From positions 1-64,000 of the forward strand of contig NZ_BDGB01000044.1 in the NCBI RefSeq assembly GCF_002157585.1: a DNA stretch of 64,000 nucleotides, read 5' to 3'. Both the position numbers and the translations under genes were made by a program. A model generated the notes under the pieces. The model saw nothing but the letters and a program-made list of their open reading frames with translations. It made no database searches and had not been told where the DNA came from. Shown piece after piece: positions 43,828-52,794 of this stretch (position 1 is the stretch's first letter; every line of letters starts with the position of its first letter). Origin of the DNA: Lentilactobacillus parakefiri (GTDB taxonomy: Bacteria > Bacillota > Bacilli > Lactobacillales > Lactobacillaceae).

Positions 43828-44631
43828 TTGATTAAAATGGTTGCACTTGATTTAGACGGTACCTTATTAACCAGTGACAAAACAATTTCCAAAGGTAATG
43901 AGCAGGCTTTAAAGAAGATCCATGATGCCGGCGTTAAAGTCGTCCTCTGCACCGGTCGGCCAATCAATGCCATTTGGCGGTTCATTGAACAGTTAGGATT
44001 AACTGAAGACACCGATTATACAATAACTTTTAATGGGGCACTAGTGGTTCATAACAATGATAAAGCTGAGTTGGCAAAAAGCGGTATCGAGAAGGCCGAT
44101 TTGATTCCGCTGCATAATTTTGTCAAAGCTGAGCACGCGCCATTAGACATCTTGGATTTTCAGCAGGTCTATCCGATGACCGACTTAAAGCCATCGATGT
44201 ATCAGCAGCAATTTAAGGGCAATATTAACTTTGTTCCCCGGGCGTTTTTTGATTTAAGCACAACGGACGAATACTCGAAAGCAATTGTCAGTGACAAGCC
44301 CGAGTTGCTGGATTTGTACCAAAGCGCAATTGATGATAGCTTACGCAGTCACTACCATATTGTTCGTTCACAACCGCAAATTATGGAATTTTTGGCTGCG
44401 GGCATGGATAAAGTGGTTGGGTTAAAGGCATTGCTGACACACTTTGGCCTCGATTTCAGCAATTTAATGGCGTTTGGCGATGCCGAAAACGACTTGGGCA
44501 TGATTCGAAATGCTAAGGTCGGCGTGGTCATGGAAAACGGCCAAGAGCCAGTCAAACAAGCAGGCGATGTGATCACCGGGAACAATGATGAAGATGGTGT
44601 CGCTCAATATGTTCATAAATATTTTGATTGA
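43828..44631 (+). CDS. Cof-type HAD phosphatase
   Basis: A 267-residue HAD-IIB protein: motif I VALDLDGTLLTSDK, motif II VVLCTGRPI, a C2 cap and motif IV MAFGDAENDLGMI. Such proteins dephosphorylate sugar phosphates, pyridoxal phosphate or flavin intermediates; the substrate is not evident. I use the TTG at 43828 with AAAGGAG 9 bases ahead; the frame stays open further upstream but without a ribosome site. It is followed 20 bases later by the channel gene. Confidence 0.85.
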   Translation: MIKMVALDLDGTLLTSDKTISKGNEQALKKIHDAGVKVVLCTGRPINAIWRFIEQLGLTEDTDYTITFNGALVVHNNDKAELAKSGIEKADLIPLHNFVKAEHAPLDILDFQQVYPMTDLKPSMYQQQFKGNINFVPRAFFDLSTTDEYSKAIVSDKPELLDLYQSAIDDSLRSHYHIVRSQPQIMEFLAAGMDKVVGLKALLTHFGLDFSNLMAFGDAENDLGMIRNAKVGVVMENGQEPVKQAGDVITGNNDEDGVAQYVHKYFD

Positions 44632-44651
44632 TCCTAGATTGAGGTGTTAGT

Positions 44652-45296
44652 TTGTTTAAAGCAAATCGAATTCAAGCAATGAGTGATGGCATGTTTGCCA
44701 TTTTGATTACGATTTTGGTGCTGGATTTTAAACTACCAAGTTATCAGGAAGGGCATCTTTTTGAAGCGATGCTTGATCAGTGGCCAATCTTGCTGGCTTA
44801 CGTGGTATCGTTTTTGTACATTGGCACGTTGTGGCTATTTCACCATGATTTCTTTAGTACGATTGCCAAGATTACACCGTTGCTCAATGCGATCAACCTA
44901 TTAGTCTTATTTTCAATTACGCTGATTAATTACCCAACCGCCTTAATTTCAGAAACACTGGCGAAATCAAATGCAACGGATATCCGAACGGCTGTCGTAG
45001 CTTACGCTTTTGTTGCGCTGTTTATCAGTTGTACCTTCGAAATTCTGTACCGTTATGTTTATAGGCACCCAGAGCTTAAATTAAAGCGGGAGAAGGTGGA
45101 TGAAGAAGCTTACTTCATCAAAAGTGACCCAATCATTAGTGTGGTGATCTACATTGTTGCAATAATCACGTCATTTTTCTCCGTGTGGGTTGGCGGCTTT
45201 TTCTTACTGGCCGGCATTATTTGGCACGCAATTGCCTACCTGCGTTTAAGTCGGAAGGTAACTGCCGGGCTGCCAAAAGTTCGGAAAAACCAGTAA
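44652..45296 (+). CDS. TMEM175-type (DUF1211) potassium channel protein
   Basis: A 214-residue membrane protein with about six helices. The first helix carries AMSDGMFAILITILVLDFKLP, the FSDG-type signature of prokaryotic TMEM175 proteins, which form K+ leak channels as tetramers of six-helix units. WLFHHDFF in helix 3 is also typical. The start is a TTG behind GAGGTG. It probably shares a transcript with the Cof-type phosphatase gene. Confidence 0.8.
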   Translation: MFKANRIQAMSDGMFAILITILVLDFKLPSYQEGHLFEAMLDQWPILLAYVVSFLYIGTLWLFHHDFFSTIAKITPLLNAINLLVLFSITLINYPTALISETLAKSNATDIRTAVVAYAFVALFISCTFEILYRYVYRHPELKLKREKVDEEAYFIKSDPIISVVIYIVAIITSFFSVWVGGFFLLAGIIWHAIAYLRLSRKVTAGLPKVRKNQ

Positions 45297-45376
45297 GATT
45301 GAGGATAGTACTTTTATATAGTGCGTGCATGTACTATTATGGAGGTATCAATAATTCATTAATCGGGGGAATCAGT

Positions 45377-46612
45377 ATGAAACGTAGACGTGGATTGTTA
45401 ACCATGGTATTAGCAGCGGTCTTTTCACTTGGCATTCTTGGTGCGGTGAGTCCTGCACCCAATGCAGCAGCCAAACAGACTGTTAAGGTTGTTAAAGTTT
45501 AAAAGGTAGCTTCAAAGTCTTACCGAGCCACCAAAGGCTATATGTACAATTCGGCCAAGCTGACTAAAAAAATTCATAACTTAAAGAATTATAAGCACAC
45601 GACATTCTATTCCAAAAAGCAGGTCACCGTTCAAACGCCAAAGAATCGGAAAGCTTATTATCTATACGTTGCCAATAAAAGCGGCAAGGTGAAGGGCTAC
45701 GTCTACGCAAAGTACTTAAAGCGCTACGAACCAAAGACGATCACGATTGTGGGGATGCCGACTTCACCCAGCACCACCCAGGAAAAGCCAACTGCGCCTC
45801 AAGTGATTTCCAAGCTTGATTTGGAATCTTTGATTAACGCCTCTCCTGACTTGGATCCAACCGGCCAGTTGCTGAGTTTAACGGCGGCGGATTATACGAC
45901 CTATCGATCGGTATTTGATCAAAACTTTAACGTCGGGGACTACGCCGACAACGGGGTCTTTAACCAGGATCAAGCATCAATTTATGTGAAGTCGGCCCAA
46001 TTGGTTCCATATGTTCAAAAGGCGATTGATAAGTGGAATACGGCACTTGGTAGTACCGTGTTCACATTAGGAGATGCTCAAAATCATAGCTTAACGCTTG
46101 GATTTGGTGATGGTCAGGCTGACGGCTGGGACGGTGTCTTTGACGGCAGCAGCGTGGAAGTTGATGACACTTCATTCCATGATACGACCTACCCATATGG
46201 ACCGATGCCGCTTGGTTCGCAACGAACTGTTTCGGTTCAGCTTTCTACTGACGATTCCGGTGTTGGTGATGGACTAGCCGCCCACGCAGCCATAAGGCGC
46301 CATGCAGACGCCACGAATCACTATTTGACCACGACAGTGACCGGAACGCCATCGCAGCTGCTGGAAAATTACTGGGTTGGTGCGATCACCCATGAACTCG
46401 GCCATTCGCTGGGGTTGGATCATACGCCTTACTTCTCAGATATTATGGCTGCTCAAGCAAGTGTTGAAGATGGGCAAAGCCAAGAGAATGAAAAGTACGA
46501 TTGGACCGATTTTAAGGATAGCGATGGAACCCAGGGCGGGGCCCTCACGGCAACTCTGAGCCAGCGAGATATTGATCGGGCTAAGTTGACTAAGTTGTTG
46601 GGGTATTGGTAG
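45377..46612 (+). pseudogene. Secreted metzincin protease interrupted by in-frame TAA
   Basis: The frame begins with a signal peptide (MKRRRGLLTMVLAAVFSLGILG...AAAK), hits TAA at 45500-45502 after codon 41, and continues in the same frame to 46612. The rest encodes an SLAP/SH3-like surface domain (KSYRATKGYMYN...YAKYLKRYE) and a matrixin-like zinc protease with HELGHSLGLDH and a downstream Met (SDIM). A restart at ATG 45542 would give a protein with no export signal. Restoring one codon (for example AAA) would give a full 411-residue secreted protease. GGGGGA ribosome site. Confidence 0.8.
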
Positions 46613-46615
46613 AAG

Positions 46616-46729
46616 AGAGCGCGACGAGGGCCGGGAGATGCGGTGTGTAAGGCCGGGATGATTAAAATCCCGAACTTGGATTTAAATCATCCCGGCCTTA
46701 CACGTTAGCATCTGGCCCGTCGGAGCGTA
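46616..46729. repeat. Hairpin element B4 (class 3)
   Basis: Begins three bases after the protease stop codon with AGAGCGCG. Outer GACG-GGGCC/GGCCC-GTC, AGATGC/GCATCT, then GC-GG-TGTGTAAGG opposite CCTTACACG-TTA-GC and more stem above. The class 3 loop is conserved with B1 and B2; stems differ. Confidence 0.85.
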
Positions 46730-46736
46730 TTTAATC

Positions 46737-46848
46737 AGAGCGCGGACTAGGGCGGTTAGCAACCGTAGTCTAAGCCACTTCCAACGAAAATCGAGTCTGA
46801 TTTTCGTTGGAAGTGGCTTAGGCGCAGGTTGCTGCCCTAGGGAGCGTA
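46737..46848. repeat. Hairpin element B5 (class 4)
   Basis: Near-identical inverted copy of element B3 (33681-33791): GGGC-GGTT-AGCAACC opposite GGTTGCT-GCCC, then the 17-bp CTAAGCCACTTCCAACG stem. By eye only a handful of bases differ over about 110. A further remnant follows to about 46905, including GGCAGAAGGGAGCAC shared with the 33.5-kb locus. Confidence 0.85.
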
Positions 46849-46914
46849 TTTGAAAGGCAGAAGGGAGCACAAACAGAAGCTAAGAAGTGTGCTTCTAGAA
46901 ACTGCTTTATACAA

Positions 46915-46990
46915 AACAATCTAGGATGAGCATCAGCTAGAAGCCGAAATCAATCAGTTTCTAACTAGCGCTAATCCTAGATTATTTTTT
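46915..46990. terminator. Convergent terminator with long structured loop
   Basis: AACAATCTAGGAT pairs with ATCCTAGATTATT around a loop that holds AGCTAG/CTAGC pairing, then TTTTT. It shares loop sequence (CAGTTTCT) with the hairpin at 10979-11050, and the stem position AAGATT/AATCTT there is AGGAT/ATCCT here. Confidence 0.7.
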
Positions 46991-47007
46991 GTGTCGTTTT
47001 AGTTAAA

Positions 47008-47964
47008 TTAATGCTTGCTGAATAAGTTGGTCAAATGCGTCATAAATGCATCCAGATAGGCTGGAACATCCGCGTTCACAGCAACCTTAACGTTGGTATT
47101 TGGATCATCCAAACGGGCAGGGTCGCCAGTGGTTCGGCCGTAATAGGTTTCATCAGTTGTGACGTACATGTTCAAGTCGATTGTTTGAACGAAGTCAGGG
47201 TTAATTGCCACGCCAACCGCAAATGGGTCGTGAAGGGCGCAGCCGTGAAGATCCGGGCTGGTGACTTCATAGGCCTTAATGTAATAATCGACGATGTCAG
47301 CGAACGCCTCACCCGATTTGGTGTGGAGATCACGCCACTGTTGAGTTTCTTTATAGGTCAGCAGGGTTCTAAGCGTCACGTCCAAGCCAACTTGAGTCAG
47401 TGGGGCTTTTCTAAAGACGTGGTCAGCGGCGGTTGCATCTTGTTGAATGTTAGCCTCAGCGACGTTGGTAACGTTGCCGGGAACGGTAACGGCACCACCC
47501 ATGATGGTGATATTACCGATTTCTTTGGTGATTTCCGGGGCCTTATTAATGGCAGCGTCCAAATTGGTCAACGGGCCGGTTGGCACCAAAATGAGATCCT
47601 TGCCATATTGTTTAACGGCATCAATGAAGAAATCAATGGCATCGCCAGTCTCGGGTTGACGTTTTGGATCGGGCAGTTGGACATCCCCGATACCATTTTC
47701 ACCATGAATTTGAGCACTAACCGGCATTCTGTCGAAATGATCGGATTCAGATGAGTGTGATAGTCCTTGGTAGACCGGAACGTCCGTTGCACCCAAGAGC
47801 TCAAGAATTTTCAGTGAATTTTGTACCCCATCTTCAACGTACACATTACCGTATGAACCGATAATACCAATTAAATCAACGTCTGGATCGGCGACGGCAT
47901 AGGCAATTGCCATTGCATCATCAATACCGGTATCCAGGTCAAGAATCATTTTTTTCTGAGCCAT
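47008..47964 (-). CDS. Inosine-uridine-type nucleoside hydrolase
   Basis: A 318-residue nucleoside N-ribohydrolase. The N-terminal LDLDTGIDDAMAIAYA is the calcium-binding DXDXXXDD signature; VPTGPLTNLDAAI and ITIMGGAV line the ribose site, and DLHGCALHDPFAVG carries the late Asp. It cleaves nucleosides to base plus ribose for salvage. Whether it prefers purine or pyrimidine nucleosides cannot be read. GGAGG precedes the ATG. Confidence 0.9.
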   Translation of the reverse strand: MAQKKMILDLDTGIDDAMAIAYAVADPDVDLIGIIGSYGNVYVEDGVQNSLKILELLGATDVPVYQGLSHSSESDHFDRMPVSAQIHGENGIGDVQLPDPKRQPETGDAIDFFIDAVKQYGKDLILVPTGPLTNLDAAINKAPEITKEIGNITIMGGAVTVPGNVTNVAEANIQQDATAADHVFRKAPLTQVGLDVTLRTLLTYKETQQWRDLHTKSGEAFADIVDYYIKAYEVTSPDLHGCALHDPFAVGVAINPDFVQTIDLNMYVTTDETYYGRTTGDPARLDDPNTNVKVAVNADVPAYLDAFMTHLTNLFSKH

Positions 47965-48112
47965 TCAGAACTACCTCCGTTTGTGTATTATCAAGGATGA
48001 AAACCCTTTACCTAATCATAACCGAATTTAATTGGAAACTCAATTCCGCTTCGACCTTGAAACCCATTAATTTGTAAGTTACGCTTAATGGTATCAACCA
48101 TAGGAGTAAATT

Positions 48113-49195
48113 ATGAAAAAAAGTGTGAAGCGTATTGGTAGTCATTTTTTCTCGCTGGTGTGGACCGGTGTTCGTCGAAATTATGATAATTTGGATGATA
48201 ACATTGCTAAACACCTGGGGGAGTCCGAGCCTAACAGCCCGGTTGAAATTCATTTATCCCGGATGCTTTCGGAGGTTTTTAAGCGGCACACCCGAGATGA
48301 GGCAGATCGCTTATTTATCGTGGGCACGAAAAGTACGACACCGAGTCTGCTTAAAGTCTCCAGTAGACCGGTGACACCATGGTTCTTTACAAGGGTGTTC
48401 TTGGTTTTGGCGATCAGTTTTGTCATGCTGGTGGCTTTGCTGTTTGTCTTTAAAAGCAACAAGGTGATTCCCGGAATTATTTTTATCGGATCCTTGGCGG
48501 TGCCGTTTTCACTCATGATGATGTTTTTTGAAATCAACGTCTACCAAAATATTTCTGTTCGGCAGACGATGGTCATCTTTTTAGTGGGCGGGATTCTATC
48601 GCTTATTGTGACGATGACCTTTTATCTAATTCTGCCGATTCGGACCGAAGTCAGCATTGAGTCTGCCTTAATTGTCGGGGTCGTCGAAGAGCTGGCTAAG
48701 TGCGTTGTGATTATTTTGTTCATCAACACTTATAAAGCCAACTATATCTTCAATGGGGTGTTGATTGGGGCGGCGATTGGAGCCGGCTTTTCCGTTTTTG
48801 AAAGTTCCGGTTACGTAAGTGAGTACGGACTGGTTACGATTTTTACCCGCAGTTTTCAGGCAATCGGGACCCATGCAATATGGGCGGCAGTTATTGGTGG
48901 TGCCGTGATTCTCGGCAAGGTGCGCAAAAAGCCGTTTACCGTGCGGGACTTCTTTACCAAACCCAAGTTTTTTATCTTCTTTCTTGTGACGGTCTGTTTG
49001 CACACGTTTTGGGATTGGGATATCCCCAACACTGGAATTGGCGTATCATTATTGCAGGAATTCATTGATATTGTGATCGGCTGGTTCTTGATATTTGTCA
49101 TGATTGACGCGGGTTTGAGAGAAGTCAAGACGCTTCAGGGCCAACAGATCATCATTCATCGAAGCAAGCAGAAAAAAATCGTGAATAAACGCTAG
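48113..49195 (+). CDS. PrsW-family intramembrane metalloprotease
   Basis: A 360-residue protein with a charged cytosolic N-terminus (about 1-95) and about eight helices. The PrsW signatures are present: VVEELAKCVVIILF (EExxK), AIGAGFSVFESSGYV (FE) and two His motifs, IGTHAIWAA and LHTFWDWDIP. PrsW cleaves anti-sigma factors in Bacillus; in lactobacilli the targets are largely unknown. No sigma or anti-sigma gene is adjacent. It precedes the reductase gene by 10 bases. Confidence 0.88.
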   Translation: MKKSVKRIGSHFFSLVWTGVRRNYDNLDDNIAKHLGESEPNSPVEIHLSRMLSEVFKRHTRDEADRLFIVGTKSTTPSLLKVSSRPVTPWFFTRVFLVLAISFVMLVALLFVFKSNKVIPGIIFIGSLAVPFSLMMMFFEINVYQNISVRQTMVIFLVGGILSLIVTMTFYLILPIRTEVSIESALIVGVVEELAKCVVIILFINTYKANYIFNGVLIGAAIGAGFSVFESSGYVSEYGLVTIFTRSFQAIGTHAIWAAVIGGAVILGKVRKKPFTVRDFFTKPKFFIFFLVTVCLHTFWDWDIPNTGIGVSLLQEFIDIVIGWFLIFVMIDAGLREVKTLQGQQIIIHRSKQKKIVNKR

Positions 49196-49205
49196 GAGGA
49201 TTCTG

Positions 49206-50201
49206 ATGACAGAAGTTGATTCTTTTTATGACATTACCATTATTGGCGGCGGCCCAGCGGGGATGTTTGCCGGTTTTTATGCCGGATTGCGGAACGCGAA
49301 GACCCAAATAATTGAAAGCTTGGCCGAAATGGGTGGTCAAGTGACCGCATTATACCCTGAGAAGACAATATTAGACGTTGGCGGCTATCCAAGCATTAAG
49401 GGAAGAACATTAGTCGATGAATTAGAGAAACAGCTCAGCGGCTCTGATACGGCCGTTAAATTAAATCAAACCGTGATCGATGTACAACAGATTGAAGGTG
49501 GCTATCAGGTCACCACCAACCAAGAAGTGACTAAGACGAAGTCAATCATCATTGCCAGTGGGGTCGGTGCCTTTAATCCGCGCAAGTTAGCAGTTGATAA
49601 CAGTGAGGATTTTGAAGGCAAGAGTCTCTTTTATAGTGTCAAACACTTGGATCAATTTCGTGATCAAACGGTGCTGGTGGCCGGTGGTGGCGATTCTGCC
49701 ATTGATGAGGCGTTGCTCCTGCACGGGGTGGCCAAAAAGGTCTACCTGCTGCACAGAAGGGACAAGTTCCGAGCTTTGGAACATAACGTTGAACGATTGA
49801 TCCAATCGACCATTGAACCGGTTACCCCTTATCTGATTAAAGGCCTCACCCAATTGAATAATGGTCAAGTGGAAGTCGAAGCAAAGAAAATGAAGACCGA
49901 AGAGATCAAGAAGCTGGCCGTTGACAAGATTGTCGTCAACTACGGCTTCATTGCCCAAGATGATGCGTTGAATAAATGGCAGGCGCATCCGGAGATTAAC
50001 CGCGGCATCATTGAAGTTCAGCCCAGCGGCAAGACGAATTTACAGAACGTCTTTGCGATTGGGGATGTTTCAAAGTACGAAGGCAAACAGCCACTGATCG
50101 CCGCTGCTTTTGGCGAGGCACCCATTGCCGTTAATTCGATTATGAAAAGCTTGTATCCGGATCGCAGAGGTCCGATTCATAGTACATCTATTAGAAAATA
50201 A
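49206..50201 (+). CDS. Ferredoxin/flavodoxin-NADP+ reductase, TrxR-like
   Basis: A 331-residue flavoprotein of the YumC-type, related to thioredoxin reductase but lacking its CXXC. FAD motif IIGGGPAGMFAGFYAGLRN, TALYPEKTILDVGGYPSIKG, the NADPH motif VAGGGDSAIDEALLL and the terminal AIGDVSKYEGKQPLIAAAFGEA are visible. It transfers electrons between NADPH and ferredoxin or flavodoxin. TAGGAGGAT overlaps the end of the prsW-like gene, so the two are cotranscribed. Confidence 0.92.
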   Translation: MTEVDSFYDITIIGGGPAGMFAGFYAGLRNAKTQIIESLAEMGGQVTALYPEKTILDVGGYPSIKGRTLVDELEKQLSGSDTAVKLNQTVIDVQQIEGGYQVTTNQEVTKTKSIIIASGVGAFNPRKLAVDNSEDFEGKSLFYSVKHLDQFRDQTVLVAGGGDSAIDEALLLHGVAKKVYLLHRRDKFRALEHNVERLIQSTIEPVTPYLIKGLTQLNNGQVEVEAKKMKTEEIKKLAVDKIVVNYGFIAQDDALNKWQAHPEINRGIIEVQPSGKTNLQNVFAIGDVSKYEGKQPLIAAAFGEAPIAVNSIMKSLYPDRRGPIHSTSIRK

Positions 50202-50211
50202 GATTGGGGAA

Positions 50212-50313
50212 AAAGGCGTTTTGATCCCAGAATTTAACACAATCAGGCCCTCATTCCAAAAACAGGAGTGAGGGCCTGATTGCATTAAATGGCCGGGATC
50301 AGCCGTTTGTACC
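50212..50313. repeat. Hairpin element C1 (class 1, reversed)
   Basis: TGATCCC/GGGATCA and a 15-bp CAATCAGGCCCTCA stem surround the class 1 loop in reverse orientation (CCCAGAA opposite TGGCCGGG). It starts about 11 bases after the reductase stop. The outermost pairs are eroded compared with the element at 7777. Confidence 0.8.
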
Positions 50314-50402
50314 AAGTTTTATCAATATAAGGGGGATGTAAGTTGACATACATTAACGACTAATCCGTACTTTATCATTTTGAATATTCTATAGCAGAAA
50401 AC

Positions 50403-50511
50403 GTGGGACTTAAAGCAGTTTCCAGAATATAAGCCAGCAATCCAAATATCCAAAACCGGGATATTCGGATCGCTGGCTTATATTCTGGAAACTAACCGCT
50501 TTAATCCCCAC
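50403..50511. repeat. Hairpin element C2 (class 4)
   Basis: GTGGG/CCCAC, TTAAAGC/GCTTTAA, then a near-perfect long stem (50418-50444 against 50465-50491) with an inner AATATCC/GGATATT. On the minus strand the loop reads GC-GGTTAG opposite CTGC as in element B5. The minus-strand tip AGAGTGGGG starts 2-3 bases after the UvrA-like stop codon. Between C1 and C2 there is nothing else clear. Confidence 0.8.
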
Positions 50512-50515
50512 TCTT

Positions 50516-52777
50516 TTATTTTCTATCGAAATTATACTGTTTCAAAGCCTGGCCAGTCCGAGATTTTGATTCTTGTTGAGAATCTTTCGGGATACCGGAG
50601 AACAGAATCCGACCGCCATATATCCCGGCATCCGGGCCGACGTCAATCAGCCAGTCCGCCTTACTAATGACTTCCAGGTTGTGTTCAACGATAATCAGGG
50701 TGTTGCCGGCTGCCACCAATTCATCAAATAATTTGATGAGCTTGGCGACATCTTTCATGTGCAGGCCGGCAGTTGGCTCATCCAGTAGGTAAATGGTGCC
50801 GGTTTTGTTTAATTGAACGGCCAACTTTAATCGCTGCAGTTCACCGCCGGACAAGGTCGTGAGTGGCTGGCCGAGGGTGAGGTAATCCAAGCCGACCTTT
50901 TGCATGTTGATTAATTTGTCGTTAATCTTGTCGACATCTTTGAAAAAATCGATTGCTAATTCAATCGGCATGTTGAGGACTTCACTGATGTTCTTGCCAT
51001 GATACAAGTAGCTAAGCGCCTCGTCATTGTAACGTTTGCCGTCACACATCTCACATTTTTGAACAACCGGGTCCATGAACGCCATGTTGGTAATCGTAAC
51101 GCCTTTTCCTTTGCATCGGGGGCAGGCACCTTTTCCGTTGTAACTGAAAAGGCTGGTGGAAGCTCCGGAAACTTTGGCAAAAATTTTTCGAATATCATCC
51201 AAAATGTCGAGGTAGGTGACTGGCGTTGAGCGGATATTAGTGCCAATTGCCCCCTGAGCCAGGTCGATGTAAGGCTCATGGAGCTTTGGTCGTAAGGCAT
51301 CAACTAACGAGCTCTTTCCTGAACCGGCGACTCCTGAGATGACCGTTTCAACACCGAGTGGGATGTCGACGCTGACGCCTTTTAGATTATGAGTTGTCAC
51401 GTCTTTGAGCGAAACTGTTGATTTAAATTGTCTTGGGTTGCGATATGTCAGCGGTTGTTTGAGGTATTCGCCGGTCATCGTGTGCCCACTCAGCAGTTGG
51501 TCATAAGTACCGGTAAAGGTCACCTGACCGCCGCCACGGCCAGCTTTGGGACCAATTTCCACCACGTAGTCGGCAATTGGAATCAGTTCGGGGTTATGTT
51601 CGACGACCATGATCGTGTTTCCTTTGTTCTTCAAGTTGATCAGGGCATTCTTAATCAGTTGAATATCATGAGGATGCAGGCCAACACTGGGTTCGTCCAG
51701 GATATAGACCATGTCCACCAGCGAACTGGTCAAAAATTTGGCAATTTTAATGCGTTGTGTCTCACCGCCGGAAAGGGTTTCGGTACTCCGATCCAGGGTG
51801 AGGTAACCCAGCCCAATGTCGATCAGCGATTGAATCTTGGTTGCGACTTCGCGGATGACGTCTGAGACCAATGGAACATTGATGGCATGGAGAAACTTTA
51901 AAGCGTGAACTAAGTCCATCGATAAGACGTCGGCAATATTCTGGTCATTGATCATACAGGTTAATACTTCAGGGCGCAGGCGAGTGCCATGGCAGGCTGG
52001 ACAGGGCTTTCTGGTGACAATCTTTGCCAGGGCTTCTTTATGGTGTTGAGCCTCGCGTTTGCCAATAATTGAGCGGCGAATTCTCGGAACGATCCCTTCG
52101 TATAGTGCCGTTCGCGGCCACTTTGCGGGAGCGTTCTTCAACTGGTGCTGCGGCGCGTATAACAGCGTGTCCATTTCGTCTTTGGTGTAATCTTTCAATG
52201 GTTTGTCATTATCGAATAATCCACTATATGCGTATCGCCGCCAACGCCAGGTGTTTGGACCAAAACTTACAAAAGTGATCGCCCCTTCATTCAACGACTT
52301 TTCAGGGTCAATCAACGCCTTGGCGTCAATGTCGTCAACGTAGCCTAAGCCTTGGCACTGTTGACACATTCCTTGAGGCAGATTGAACGAAAAAGTGTCT
52401 GAATAGCCGACAAACGGTTTGCCGGCCCGTGAAAATAATAAGCGCAGCAGAGAATAAATGCCTGTGTATGTTGACAAGGTTGAGCGGGCGTTCTTGCCGA
52501 TTCGTTTTTGCTCAATGACAATCGCAACGGGCAGATGCGCGATGCTTTTGACGTGTGGTTGACCATACTTGGGTAGATACTGCTGGGTAAAGCTGGGGAA
52601 CGTCTCGTTAAGTTCCCGTCTGGAAGCAGCAGCGATGGTGTCAAACACCAGTGATGATTTGCCAGAACCGGATAGTCCTGCAAAAACGGTAATTGCATAT
52701 TTTGGAATCTTCAAATCAACGTGCTTCAAGTTGTTTTGATAAGCATCGTGAACTTCAATGGCGCCCTTCTCGAACAT
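50516..52777 (-). CDS. UvrA-like ABC ATPase (short paralogue)
   Basis: A 753-residue UvrA homologue, about 190 residues shorter than repair UvrA. Both ATP sites are present (GLSGSGKSSLVFDT and GVAGSGKSSLVDAL, each with LSGGE signatures TLSGGETQRIK and TLSGGELQRLK and DEPS/DEPT motifs) and zinc fingers are kept (CQQC...CPAC, CPRCKGKG...CEMCDG). The shortening is typical of the UvrA2/drug-resistance class, which lacks much of the UvrB-binding part. It may act in DNA-damage tolerance or resistance to DNA-binding drugs. Last gene of an operon with the K+ channel and LtaS-like genes. Confidence 0.85.
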   Translation of the reverse strand: MFEKGAIEVHDAYQNNLKHVDLKIPKYAITVFAGLSGSGKSSLVFDTIAAASRRELNETFPSFTQQYLPKYGQPHVKSIAHLPVAIVIEQKRIGKNARSTLSTYTGIYSLLRLLFSRAGKPFVGYSDTFSFNLPQGMCQQCQGLGYVDDIDAKALIDPEKSLNEGAITFVSFGPNTWRWRRYAYSGLFDNDKPLKDYTKDEMDTLLYAPQHQLKNAPAKWPRTALYEGIVPRIRRSIIGKREAQHHKEALAKIVTRKPCPACHGTRLRPEVLTCMINDQNIADVLSMDLVHALKFLHAINVPLVSDVIREVATKIQSLIDIGLGYLTLDRSTETLSGGETQRIKIAKFLTSSLVDMVYILDEPSVGLHPHDIQLIKNALINLKNKGNTIMVVEHNPELIPIADYVVEIGPKAGRGGGQVTFTGTYDQLLSGHTMTGEYLKQPLTYRNPRQFKSTVSLKDVTTHNLKGVSVDIPLGVETVISGVAGSGKSSLVDALRPKLHEPYIDLAQGAIGTNIRSTPVTYLDILDDIRKIFAKVSGASTSLFSYNGKGACPRCKGKGVTITNMAFMDPVVQKCEMCDGKRYNDEALSYLYHGKNISEVLNMPIELAIDFFKDVDKINDKLINMQKVGLDYLTLGQPLTTLSGGELQRLKLAVQLNKTGTIYLLDEPTAGLHMKDVAKLIKLFDELVAAGNTLIIVEHNLEVISKADWLIDVGPDAGIYGGRILFSGIPKDSQQESKSRTGQALKQYNFDRK

Positions 52778-52794
52778 GGCTATTTAAGAACCTC

